Assembly: GCA_016875255.1 (NCBI GenBank)
Contig: VGRU01000035.1
Span: 1-22,857, forward strand
Length of the DNA: 22,857 nt
Reading direction: 5' to 3'
Source: Deltaproteobacteria bacterium
GTDB taxonomy: Bacteria; Desulfobacterota; BSN033; UBA1163
A program made the translations under genes and the position numbers. The notes below the pieces were generated by a model, which worked only from the letters and a program-made list of their open reading frames with translations, was not told where the DNA came from and made no database searches. This document shows positions 1 through 8,226 of the stretch, piece after piece. Numbering within the stretch: the stretch's first letter is position 1; each line of letters opens with the position of its first letter.

Positions 1-90
1 CTTCTTCTCATCATGGACCGGAGTCCCCCACTCCTCATCATGGTACCTCAGATAGATTTCATTGGTTGTCCGCCAGGGGCATCTCTTCAC
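1..90 (-). CDS. tag: DNA-3-methyladenine glycosylase I, 5' part only (runs off the window)
   Basis: Base-excision repair glycosylase that removes 3-methyladenine from alkylated DNA. Only the first 30 codons are present. Reading from a GTG at 90-88 gives a protein beginning MKRCPW, followed by Y-H-D-E-E-W-G and V-H-D. This is the N-terminus of the TagA family. Cys4 and His17, which are zinc ligands in E. coli Tag, fall at exactly the same numbers, which supports the GTG start. A GGAG lies 5 nt upstream of the GTG. The gene begins 22 bp after the stop of the polyferredoxin gene and in the same direction, so it may be the last gene of that transcript. The C-terminal zinc ligands and catalytic acid are outside the window. 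Identification rests on the N-terminal signature alone. Confidence 0.8.
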   Translation of the reverse strand, partial: MKRCPWRTTNEIYLRYHDEEWGTPVHDEKK

Positions 91-112
91 ATCAACTCCG
101 GGGCTCTTTCTC

Positions 113-1612
113 TCAGCCTTTGTTGTTGAAGTTTTCAGGTTTCAGTTTCTTCTGGACACCTGAGGCATAGACGATGATGGCGGATTCTCCGTCGACCGGG
201 CATTTGTTTTCGCAGATGCCGCAGCCCGTGCATTTCTCCTCTTTCACGATGGGCCGTTTCTTATCATCGCCTACAATGGCGTGATAGGAACACTGCTCAT
301 TACAGACGAGGCAGATTTTATCCGTGTCATAGGCAATACACCGGGTCTTGTCAATATGGGCCACCCCGATCTGAATGAGGCGTTTCTCTTCAATAGAGAG
401 GGGTCGAATGGCCTCGGTTGGACAGACCTTTCCGCAAAAATTGCAAAACTCCTCACAATATCCGATGCGAGAAACCAGCCTGGGCGTATAGAGACCTGCC
501 AGACCCGCTTCCAAAAATGTCGATTGAAGGGCATTGTTGGGACAGACCTTCAGGCACTCTCCGCAACCCGTGCAGACAGCGACAAACTCTTCTTCCGGTA
601 AAGATCCCGGAGGACGGACCAGCCGGTTATTCTTCAAACCGCTCTCCGACTGGAGCGGATTGGTCTTGATCATCAGCGCGGAAACGCAGCCAAATGCAAA
701 CGATCCCAGGACATACCTTCTTGAGAGGTTCACTCCATCCACGGTCTTCCAACGGGGCCTATTGAAATGAAAGGAGACAGCCCCGGGCGGACATTCGAGA
801 CATTTGAAACAGGAGACACAGTCCTGCTGGCGGTAGTCCTGTGGAGCCTCCTCAGGGATGGCTCCCACAGGGCATTCTTTCACGCACTTCTGACAGTCCG
901 TGCAATCATTGGTGACGGATCGTTTGAGAATCCGAAGCCGGGACGTGATCGAAAAAAGAGTTCCCAAGGGGCAGAGGTAGCGGCACCAGAACCTCTTTCG
1001 GATCACCCCAAGGGCTAAGATGCCGATGAAAAAGACGAAGATGAAGAGATTGACCTTAAAGACAGGCAGAGGAATGCTCGATATGAAGAAGGGATTCTTC
1101 GGAAGAAGGCTCTGAGCCTGGGGGAGAAGATGATTAAAGATATAGATCGCAGGTGGATAAAAAGAGATAATCAGGGTCCTCGTAAGTAAACTGATCGGAT
1201 CGAGAAGATACATCACCTGAAACGCCATGAGACCAGCAATGATAGAGAAGATAAACACCCCGTAGCGGAACCTTCGGAGCGGTTGATCCTCGAACGCTTT
1301 TGCTCGCTTCTTTTCCCGGAAGAGAAACCGATCGAAAAAGTCGATGACCGCTCCCATGGGGCAGAACCATCCACAGAAGAAGTTACCAAGGATCACCACG
1401 AGAAGAAGCACCCCGAAGGCAGGAAGCATCCTCTCAATCAGGCCTTTATGTGTTAGTGTTGAAATGATGGCGATGAAGGGGTCGAGCCGGAGATAGAGAT
1501 CGACCGGAATCTTTATCTCCATCGGAAAAGCGGTCTTTATGACCAGATAAAGAAGAAAGAGAAAGGAGAGGGCCTGAACCGTCCTCCTCAGGTAAGAGAT
1601 GATCTTTGTCAT
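113..1612 (-). CDS. NapH/NapG-like fused membrane polyferredoxin
   Basis: A 499-residue membrane iron-sulfur protein, probably moving electrons between the quinone pool or a cytoplasmic donor and a redox partner. The N-terminal half is NapH/NosR/CcoG-like: hydrophobic segments near residues 10-30, 62-82, 117-140 and 187-207, with the two typical C-x3-CP motifs (CGWFCP, CRYLCP). Two 4Fe-4S motifs follow (CTDCQKCVKECP and CVSCFKCLECP). A further hydrophobic stretch near 297-320 is preceded by S-R-R-Y-V-L-G, like a Tat signal. The C-terminal third carries more ferredoxin-type clusters (CTGCGECLKVCP, CEEFCNFCGKVCP, CTGCGICENKCP) plus a C-x2-C-x3-C group, as in NapG/MauM proteins. The ATG overlaps the stop of the DUF362 gene by 4 nt, so translation is probably coupled. 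The partner enzyme is not in the window. Family assignment is firm, physiological role is not. Confidence 0.88.
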   Translation of the reverse strand: MTKIISYLRRTVQALSFLFLLYLVIKTAFPMEIKIPVDLYLRLDPFIAIISTLTHKGLIERMLPAFGVLLLVVILGNFFCGWFCPMGAVIDFFDRFLFREKKRAKAFEDQPLRRFRYGVFIFSIIAGLMAFQVMYLLDPISLLTRTLIISFYPPAIYIFNHLLPQAQSLLPKNPFFISSIPLPVFKVNLFIFVFFIGILALGVIRKRFWCRYLCPLGTLFSITSRLRILKRSVTNDCTDCQKCVKECPVGAIPEEAPQDYRQQDCVSCFKCLECPPGAVSFHFNRPRWKTVDGVNLSRRYVLGSFAFGCVSALMIKTNPLQSESGLKNNRLVRPPGSLPEEEFVAVCTGCGECLKVCPNNALQSTFLEAGLAGLYTPRLVSRIGYCEEFCNFCGKVCPTEAIRPLSIEEKRLIQIGVAHIDKTRCIAYDTDKICLVCNEQCSYHAIVGDDKKRPIVKEEKCTGCGICENKCPVDGESAIIVYASGVQKKLKPENFNNKG

Positions 1613-2559
1613 GTCGCGCTGACTTTCTTGATTCGAACTTTTGCGAGATCGATTTCGCCCAATCCCAAATCAGAAGCCAGTTTAACAAATTTCACCTCCT
1701 CTGGCCTGAAAGGTTTCCCGATCTTAGGGTGTTTAAACAGCGAGGCGGAGTAGGCATCCACTGCCACAATATCCGTGGATGCGATCACTTCTACGGGATC
1801 TTCCGTCTTCCCAGGCCCCTTTGGGCCATTCGTGGTAAGAATCCGGATGGCATCGACAACGGTGAGATCCGGTTTCCGGAGCGTATTGATATCTGCAATG
1901 CATTGGTGAAGGTCTATCTTGTGGAGCAACTCCATATCCCAAACAATTCCGATCAGGTTCTTCATCCCGAGTGTGAGTTCTGTCGCAAAGTGCTGTTTCG
2001 GGATGGGAAAATTGATGAAGACATCCGTTTCCAGCACATCTCTTAAAACTTCCGCTGTTTTCAGTTTCTTGCCCTTGGGTATATCAACTTTCTTGTAGAC
2101 ATTCCTGCCGTGGCCGGAGAGGACATCGGCCCCTGCCTTCTGCCCTGCCTCTTTTAGCCCCGATCTTGAAAAACAGAATTGATAATTATCACAGGTATGG
2201 TCCCACACCGCTACCCGTTTTGCCCCCGCCTCGTAGCACATCTTGATCAGTGCAGAGAGAAGCTCCGGGTTATTGGTACACGCCTGCTCCGGGGTTCTGG
2301 CCCAGGCTATGTTCGCCTTGATCACCACCCTCTGCCCTTTCTTCACAAACCGCCCCATCCCTCCCAGAGGAGTCATGGCCGCCTGAAGGAGTTGTGAAGG
2401 AGACCCGCTCTTAGCGATGACCAGATCGGCCTCACTCGATCCGTGAGCCAGGGTTCCATAAAAAGGGAGCGTCTCCATGATCAAAGGGGCTGCGATCACA
2501 GCCGCCACTCCCTTGATGAATTGTCTTCGGGTCAATTTCTGCTTTGGGGAATGATCCAT
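1609..2559 (-). CDS. Tat-exported DUF362 domain protein
   Basis: A 316-residue protein of the DUF362 family, whose biochemical activity is not established. The start is set at 2559 because an AGGAGG lies directly upstream and because the protein then begins with a short charged stretch followed by L-T-R-R-Q-F-I-K and a hydrophobic run ending near T-L-A-H-G. This is a good twin-arginine signal peptide. The longer reading frame from 2625 starts inside the upstream repeat element. The mature part shows conserved family segments such as V-V-I-K-A-N-I, the G-M-K-N-L-I-G motif and V-V-D-A-I near the C-terminal half. It has no cysteine-rich ferredoxin domain of its own. The stop overlaps the start of the NapH/NapG-like polyferredoxin, which suggests the two work together on the outer face of the cytoplasmic membrane. 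That partnership is inferred from gene order only. Confidence 0.85.
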   Translation of the reverse strand: MDHSPKQKLTRRQFIKGVAAVIAAPLIMETLPFYGTLAHGSSEADLVIAKSGSPSQLLQAAMTPLGGMGRFVKKGQRVVIKANIAWARTPEQACTNNPELLSALIKMCYEAGAKRVAVWDHTCDNYQFCFSRSGLKEAGQKAGADVLSGHGRNVYKKVDIPKGKKLKTAEVLRDVLETDVFINFPIPKQHFATELTLGMKNLIGIVWDMELLHKIDLHQCIADINTLRKPDLTVVDAIRILTTNGPKGPGKTEDPVEVIASTDIVAVDAYSASLFKHPKIGKPFRPEEVKFVKLASDLGLGEIDLAKVRIKKVSAT

Positions 2560-2580
2560 GATGCCTCCTTTTTCCTTCTT

Positions 2581-2741
2581 AAATCCGAAGCACGAAATCC
2601 GGGCGAAGCTTCCCAAAGGGATCAATTCGAAACAATCCCAAATGACTTAATTCCAAATGTTCCAAACAAATCAAAATTTTAAACATTTAAATTTTGAAAA
2701 TTTGAATTTGTTTCGTGCTTCGATATTCGAATTTCGGATTT
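2581..2741. repeat. Palindromic heptamer-unit repeat, family A copy 1
   Basis: Imperfect inverted repeat in the spacer between the propeller gene (stop at 2792) and the DUF362 gene. CGAAGCACGAAA at 2586-2597 is the exact reverse complement of 2711-2722, and AAATCCGAA at 2581-2589 pairs with 2733-2741. The right arm is built of 7-nt units with a constant TTCG core: TTCGTGC, TTCGATA, TTCGAAT, TTCGGAT. The centre is very AT-rich. Its first 21 nt are identical to positions 22377-22397 (copy 2). No coding capacity is apparent. Confidence 0.8.
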
Positions 2742-2791
2742 TTCATCGACTCAAATTCTGAAAACTTTTTCATTAATCTGATTGTATAGTC

Positions 2792-3844
2792 TCAGGGTGA
2801 TAGCATCAGCCTTGAGGCTCCTTTATCCGTTCCGAACCAGATGCTGTTTTTATCCTCTGCCGCATAGAAGACGTTGTTGCTCAAAAGCCCATCAGCCGCT
2901 GTTAGAGACTCCCATTGCTTTGTCGGAAGATCGTAGAAACTCACTCCGTTATCCCTGCAAACGATGACCTTCTCCCTGGTCACTGCAATGGACTGAATTC
3001 CTCCATTTTTCAAGGCGTCCGTGGGTTCCAGCCTCTTCCATCGGTCTGAAGCAGAGTCATATTCAAAGAGACTGCCTCCGATCCCGCCTGCCCAGATCCG
3101 CTGCCCAACCTTCGCCAGGGCTTTAATCTCGATCTCTGTCAACCCCTCTTTATCCGAGTAGTTTTTCCAGATCCTCTTTGATTTCTGAAGCCGGCTGATC
3201 CCGCCGCTCGTTGCCATCCAGATGAATTCAGGCTCAACCAGAATGGAGTTGACAAAATTTCCTGAAAGGCCATCCCGTGTCGAATAGAATTGTTTCCACC
3301 CTTCGGTCTTTTTATCGAGAAGGGAGAGGCCCTTTTCCGAACCCACCCAGAGAAGTTCCCCATCCACACCGATTGCATTTACCTTCTTGGCGCGACCGTC
3401 ATTGGTGTTCAATGTTTTCCACTGGGGATTTTTCTGGGGATGGTAGTAGGATATCCCTCCGCCTCCAAACCCATAGAAATAAGTTCCGAACCAGATCCGG
3501 TCCGTATCCAGAGTAATCACGGACACATGATTATAAGCAAGATGATTCTTCCATCGGATGCTTTCTCCATCGTCCACTTTGATGATAGGGTCGCCTTTTG
3601 TTGTGTAATGTTTATAAACCTTTTTGGCTTTGTCAAAGAGGGTGGTCCCGCCTTCATAGGTCCCGAACCAAACCTCTTCCCCCTGAACACCAATGGCAAA
3701 CACCATATTGCTCGATAGCCCTTCTTTCTGTGTCAGATGCTGAAACGAAAGGGGCTTCTTTAATGGCCCGGCCAAACAGGGGGCTGAAAAGGTAAGAGAT
3801 AAAAAATAAAAAGTTAAGAGGGAAAACAGGAAAAATCGCTTCAT
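2792..3844 (-). CDS. Secreted seven-bladed two-component-regulator-type propeller protein
   Basis: A 350-residue predicted secreted beta-propeller. The start at 3844 gives a classical signal peptide (MKRFFLFSLLTF then a hydrophobic run to A-P-C-L-A-G). The longer frame from 3910 would begin inside the likely promoter at 3875-3903, so it is rejected. Seven blade repeats can be counted by their I-W-F-G-T / L-W-V-G-S / I-W-M-A-T / I-W-A-G-G / V-I-V-C-R / I-W-F-G-T motifs, each followed by G-G-I-S-Y or similar and an aromatic residue. This is the repeat normally found in the periplasmic sensor part of hybrid histidine kinases (two-component regulator propeller). No transmembrane helix, kinase or cyclase domain follows: the protein ends just after the last blade. 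It is therefore a free-standing propeller, perhaps a periplasmic ligand or polymer binder. It could be the sensory partner of a kinase elsewhere; nothing here shows which. Confidence 0.8.
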   Translation of the reverse strand: MKRFFLFSLLTFYFLSLTFSAPCLAGPLKKPLSFQHLTQKEGLSSNMVFAIGVQGEEVWFGTYEGGTTLFDKAKKVYKHYTTKGDPIIKVDDGESIRWKNHLAYNHVSVITLDTDRIWFGTYFYGFGGGGISYYHPQKNPQWKTLNTNDGRAKKVNAIGVDGELLWVGSEKGLSLLDKKTEGWKQFYSTRDGLSGNFVNSILVEPEFIWMATSGGISRLQKSKRIWKNYSDKEGLTEIEIKALAKVGQRIWAGGIGGSLFEYDSASDRWKRLEPTDALKNGGIQSIAVTREKVIVCRDNGVSFYDLPTKQWESLTAADGLLSNNVFYAAEDKNSIWFGTDKGASRLMLSP

Positions 3845-3874
3845 CTTCTCGCCTTTCTCCACAAGGATTCTTGA

Positions 3875-3903
3875 ATTATGTCCAATCATTCTGAAATTTT
3901 CAA
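3875..3903 (-). promoter_or_regulatory. Sigma-70-type promoter for the propeller gene
   Basis: On the minus strand TTGAAA (3903-3898), a 17-nt spacer and CATAAT (3880-3875). Each hexamer is one base from consensus and the spacing is optimal. Transcription would start near 3868, leaving a leader of about 24 nt before the ATG at 3844. This agrees with the signal-peptide start. Confidence 0.6.
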
Positions 3904-3965
3904 TATTCACCGCTTAAATCTTCAAAAAATCCAGGCTAAAAAGGAAAAAATTTATATGATCCGTC

Positions 3966-3994
3966 TTGACAATAGGCCTTCCGATGATTAACTA
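3966..3994 (+). promoter_or_regulatory. Possible promoter for groES-groEL
   Basis: A perfect -35 hexamer TTGACA (3966-3971) lies upstream of groES, but the -10 region (around 3989-3995, TAACTAT) matches consensus poorly. The heat-shock CIRCE inverted repeat (TTAGCACTC-N9-GAGTGCTAA) is absent, and no clear sigma-32 -10 (CCCCAT) is visible. The spacer 3904-4083 otherwise shows nothing I recognise. Confidence 0.3.
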
Positions 3995-4089
3995 TTGAAA
4001 GAATCGATGTTTACCGGATTTCCGAATATCCCTTGCCTTAAGGGGAGGATGAGCTGCTAACCATTTAATTTCTAAAGACTTTTAAGGAG

Positions 4090-4179
4090 GTGGTGATTAG
4101 AATTGATGATGTTAAGTTTCCCTTCAATTTCAATATTATCTATTTCCAGAATTTTCGAGAAAGGAGAAGTAAGAGATGA
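4090..4179 (+). CDS. Possible 29-codon leader ORF upstream of groES
   Basis: The sequence TAAGGAGGTG at 4083-4092 matches ten bases of the complement of the 16S rRNA 3' end, stronger than the site of any other gene here, yet no annotated gene follows it. A GTG-initiated frame from 4090 stays open for 29 codons (beginning [12 protein letters not shown]) and ends in a TGA that overlaps the groES ATG as ATGA. The GTG codons sit on or too close to the Shine-Dalgarno sequence, which argues against them. A second frame from TTG 4103 or ATG 4106 has better spacing (12-15 nt) and ends within groES near 4213. Either could be a translated leader, or the site could be a ribosome standby site. The products resemble no protein I know. 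Confidence 0.25.
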   Translation: MVIRIDDVKFPFNFNIIYFQNFRERRSKR

Positions 4180-4469
4180 AAATCAGGCCATTGCAGGACA
4201 GAGTAATTGTTAAAAGACTTGAAGAAGAAGAGAAGACAAAGGGTGGGATCATTATCCCCGATTCGGCAAAGGAGAAACCCCAGGAAGGAAAAGTGATCGC
4301 CGTCGGAAAAGGCAAAGTCACAGAGGATGGAAAGGTCATTCCCCTCGATGTGAAGGCGGGCGACAGGATCCTCTTCGGCAAGTACTCAGGCACCGAGGTG
4401 AAGATCGAAGGGGAAGAGCATCTCATTATGAGAGAAGAAGATATCCTTGGAATCATCGAAGGAAAATAA
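4176..4469 (+). CDS. groES: Co-chaperonin GroES (Cpn10)
   Basis: The 97-residue lid subunit of the GroEL-GroES folding machine, acting in the cytoplasm as a heptameric cap. The protein starts [14 protein letters not shown], the standard Cpn10 N-terminus. The mobile loop is at about residues 17-33 ([14 protein letters not shown]), with the GGI-I-I contact motif that docks on GroEL. The C-terminal half has [13 protein letters not shown] and ends with [11 protein letters not shown]. Length is normal. A Shine-Dalgarno AAGGAG lies 9 nt upstream of the ATG. It is followed after 42 nt by groEL on the same strand, the usual bicistronic arrangement. An unusually perfect second Shine-Dalgarno sits 85 nt upstream (see the leader ORF). 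Confidence 0.97.
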   Translation: MKIRPLQDRVIVKRLEEEEKTKGGIIIPDSAKEKPQEGKVIAVGKGKVTEDGKVIPLDVKAGDRILFGKYSGTEVKIEGEEHLIMREEDILGIIEGK

Positions 4470-4475
4470 TCGTGA

Positions 4476-6158
<1,683 letters not shown>

Positions 6159-6180
6159 AAACCTGAAAATATACCGGGTT

Positions 6181-6217
6181 AAAAAACGGCTTGGAAAAAC
6201 TTCCAAGCCGTTTTTTT
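6181..6217 (+). terminator. Intrinsic terminator of groES-groEL
   Basis: A perfect 10-bp stem CGGCTTGGAA (6187-6196) / TTCCAAGCCG (6201-6210) with an AAAC loop, extended by an A run on the left and a 7-T run on the right (6211-6217). It begins 22 bp after the groEL stop. The A and T runs also make it usable in the other direction. Confidence 0.93.
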
Positions 6218-6280
6218 ATTGCCTGAGCCTCTGTCTTTGAATATCTCATGAACTTTTTTAAAGTTCGGTTGTCTAATAGT

Positions 6281-6412
6281 GATGGGTTCGTAAAAATACC
6301 ACTCTGTCGCCCTGAACTTGGTTCAGGGTCTCGTAACTCATTGAATTTATGAGATGCTGAAACAAGTTCAGCATGACTTTTTCTTTGTTTTTCGAGTTTT
6401 TACGAGTTCATC
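6281..6412. repeat. MITE-like palindromic intergenic element (family D)
   Basis: A 132-bp element bounded by terminal inverted repeats: GATGGGTTCGTAAAAA (6281-6296) against the reverse complement of 6397-6412, 13 of 16 matching. Inside are three smaller hairpins: CCCTGAAC/GTTCAGGG (6310-6317/6321-6328), CTCAT/ATGAG (6337-6341/6349-6353) and ATGCTGAA/TTCAGCAT (6354-6361/6367-6374). There is no ORF. This layout is that of a non-autonomous, mobilised palindromic element. No obvious target-site duplication is visible. The rest of the spacer up to the LysR gene shows only a weak promoter-like pair at 6496-6524. Confidence 0.65.
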
Positions 6413-6534
6413 AACAGGCAGCAGGCGAAAACAGGAACCAATAGACCGAGAGCATTGGAACTATTGGATTCTATTTATGGAAAATAAATTTCTGCTTGCA
6501 TTTGCTTTTAAAGAGATTTAATATTCTGCCTGAA

Positions 6535-7455
6535 GTGGAAGAGAGAGAGCTACCCATCGATTTTCGGCATCTTGAGACATTCTGTCGAGTTGCCGGTTTA
6601 AAAAGTTTTTCAAAGGCGGCGGAAGACCTCTTCCTTACTCAGCCCACGGTAAGCGGTCATATCCTCACCCTGGAAAAATCCCTGTCGATCCGTCTCTTCG
6701 ACCGAACCGGAAGGGAAGTCCGTTTGACAAAGGCAGGAGAAATCTTCCACCGGCATGCCCTTAAAATCCTCGCCTCCCGCAAGGAATTGATCAATGCCCT
6801 CAGTGAATTTTCTCAGGGAATCCGGGGGGAGCTCTCTCTGGGGGCAAGCACCATCCCAGGAGAATATCTCCTGCCCAAACCGATGGGCGATTTTAAAAAA
6901 GAGCATCCCCATCTGGCCATCTCTCTCAGGATCGCCGATACCAGGGAGATCGTTCAATATGTGCTGGAAGGAGTCATTGAATTCGGCTTAACCGGTGCGA
7001 AAGTAGACCACCCTTCCCTTCATTATGAAAAACATACGGAGGACGAAATCATCGTCGTAAGCCCATTCGATCATCCCCTTGGCCGAAAGAAGAGGGTGGA
7101 GATGGAGGACCTGCTGGGAGAACCCTGGATCATCCGGGAGGAGGGCTCGGGAACTCAGATGGCAGTCGAAAAAATGCTGAGGAAGAGAGGAAAGAGCCTG
7201 AAACAATTTCATGTGGCGATGGAAATGGGAAGCACCTCTTCATTAAGGGAGGGGGTGAAGGCAGGATTGGGCCTGGCCTTCATTTCAAAAAGAGCCGCAG
7301 AAGAAGAATTGAACCGGAGACTTCTCTCAAGAATTAATGTCGAGGGAATGGATTCTATCTTGCGACCGATCTATATCGTCTCATATCGCGGGAGGACGCT
7401 CTCTCCCATTGGAATGGCATTTCTCCGGTTTCTCAGAAAGAGCAGGAGCGAGTAG
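6535..7455 (+). CDS. LysR-family transcriptional regulator (selenium-metabolism-associated type)
   Basis: A DNA-binding regulator of about 306 residues. The N-terminal winged helix-turn-helix is clear: D-F-R-H-L-E-T-F, then S-F-S-K-A-A-E-D-L-F-L-T-Q-P-T-V-S-G-H-I and R-L-F-D-R-T-G-R-E-V-R-L-T-K-A-G. The effector-binding domain contains G-A-S-T-I-P-G-E-Y-L-L-P and later E-E-G-S-G-T-Q-M. These match the LysR group annotated as selenium metabolism-associated in Desulfobacterota, and that sub-assignment is from recall. The start is uncertain: an in-frame TTG at 6496 gives 13 extra residues unlike the family, while GTG at 6535 places the HTH close to the N-terminus. Neither has a good Shine-Dalgarno. 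It ends 9 bp before the tolA-like gene, so the two may be cotranscribed. Its target genes are not visible. Confidence 0.85.
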   Translation: MEERELPIDFRHLETFCRVAGLKSFSKAAEDLFLTQPTVSGHILTLEKSLSIRLFDRTGREVRLTKAGEIFHRHALKILASRKELINALSEFSQGIRGELSLGASTIPGEYLLPKPMGDFKKEHPHLAISLRIADTREIVQYVLEGVIEFGLTGAKVDHPSLHYEKHTEDEIIVVSPFDHPLGRKKRVEMEDLLGEPWIIREEGSGTQMAVEKMLRKRGKSLKQFHVAMEMGSTSSLREGVKAGLGLAFISKRAAEEELNRRLLSRINVEGMDSILRPIYIVSYRGRTLSPIGMAFLRFLRKSRSE

Positions 7456-7464
7456 GATATTCAG

Positions 7465-8223
7465 ATGAGCTGGCTAATCACCCTGGGGATTTCCCTGTTG
7501 CTCCATTCTGTTTTTGTTCTTTTGCTCAGCCTCAATCCCTGGCCTACCCTTATGAAGGTCCGCCCCGCAGCCTATACGGTGACCCTCATGCCCGTTTCCA
7601 TACCTGTGCCTGAAATTCCCCCCCCCGCTGCCCCACCCGTTCCTAAGGAAGAGAAGATTAAACCCGTTGAAAAGATAAAACCCATTCAAAAACCGAAAAA
7701 GGATGACATTGTCGAAAAGGTAAAAAAGAAGGAGAGAGATAAAGAGTCCATCGATCGCCTTCACGATGCCATCGAGGAAATTCGGAGAAAGGCTGCCCTC
7801 GATGAGATACATAAGCGAGTTTCTAAACGGGAGGTGACGCCGACGCCGACGCCGTCTCCCTCCCCTTCCCCGGTCATTTCTCCTGTACCCTCTCCCACTG
7901 CCCCATCGCCAACCCCTTTCTCTGTGTCGGCACAACAGTCAAAACTGAACGAATACTACAGCCTGATATGGGCAAAGATCAAAGCCTCGTGGACCATTCC
8001 AGAGCACCTTCTTAAAGAAAGGGTTGACTTGGAGACCATTATTGTAATAATAATAGAAGTGAATGGAAAAGTTCAAAAATCATGGTTCGAAAAAAAATCG
8101 GGCAATGCGCTCTATGACCAGATGGCCATGCGCGCTATTATCAAGGCGGAGCCTTTGCCTCCCATTCCAAAAGAGTTGAACCAGGAGAGCCTGGAGATCG
8201 GAATCCGTTTTACCCCGGATTGA
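7465..8223 (+). CDS. tolA: TolA/TonB-family energy-transducing protein of the Tol-Pal system
   Basis: A 252-residue inner-membrane protein that spans the periplasm and passes proton-motive-force energy to the outer-membrane Tol-Pal partners. There is a short cytoplasmic N-terminus, one membrane helix at about residues 4-23 (L-I-T-L-G-I-S-L-L-L-H-S), then a proline-rich and lysine/glutamate-rich linker (about 45-125). A Pro-Thr/Ser tract follows at about 126-150, encoded in part by three tandem GACGCC units at 7836-7853. The TonB/TolA C-terminal domain fills about 160-250 (Y-Y-S-L-I-W-A-K-I-K-A-S-W and V-I-I-I-E-V-N-G-K-V). It is much shorter than E. coli TolA and could be called TonB from sequence alone. 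The TolA name rests on its place 3 bp ahead of tolB. The tolQ and tolR motor genes are not adjacent. Confidence 0.8.
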   Translation: MSWLITLGISLLLHSVFVLLLSLNPWPTLMKVRPAAYTVTLMPVSIPVPEIPPPAAPPVPKEEKIKPVEKIKPIQKPKKDDIVEKVKKKERDKESIDRLHDAIEEIRRKAALDEIHKRVSKREVTPTPTPSPSPSPVISPVPSPTAPSPTPFSVSAQQSKLNEYYSLIWAKIKASWTIPEHLLKERVDLETIIVIIIEVNGKVQKSWFEKKSGNALYDQMAMRAIIKAEPLPPIPKELNQESLEIGIRFTPD

Positions 8224-8226
8224 AAA

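Noticed and set aside
1606..2046. 146-codon plus-strand open frame
   Set aside because: It lies entirely antisense to the DUF362 gene and shows no family resemblance.
3904..4175. CIRCE/HrcA operator upstream of groES
   Set aside because: A short GAGCTGCTAA near 4051-4060 recalls half of CIRCE but has an extra base and no inverted partner at the right distance.
7836..7853. GACGCC triplication in tolA as a phase-variation tract
   Set aside because: The unit is 6 nt, so changes in copy number keep the frame and only alter the length of the Pro-Thr linker.
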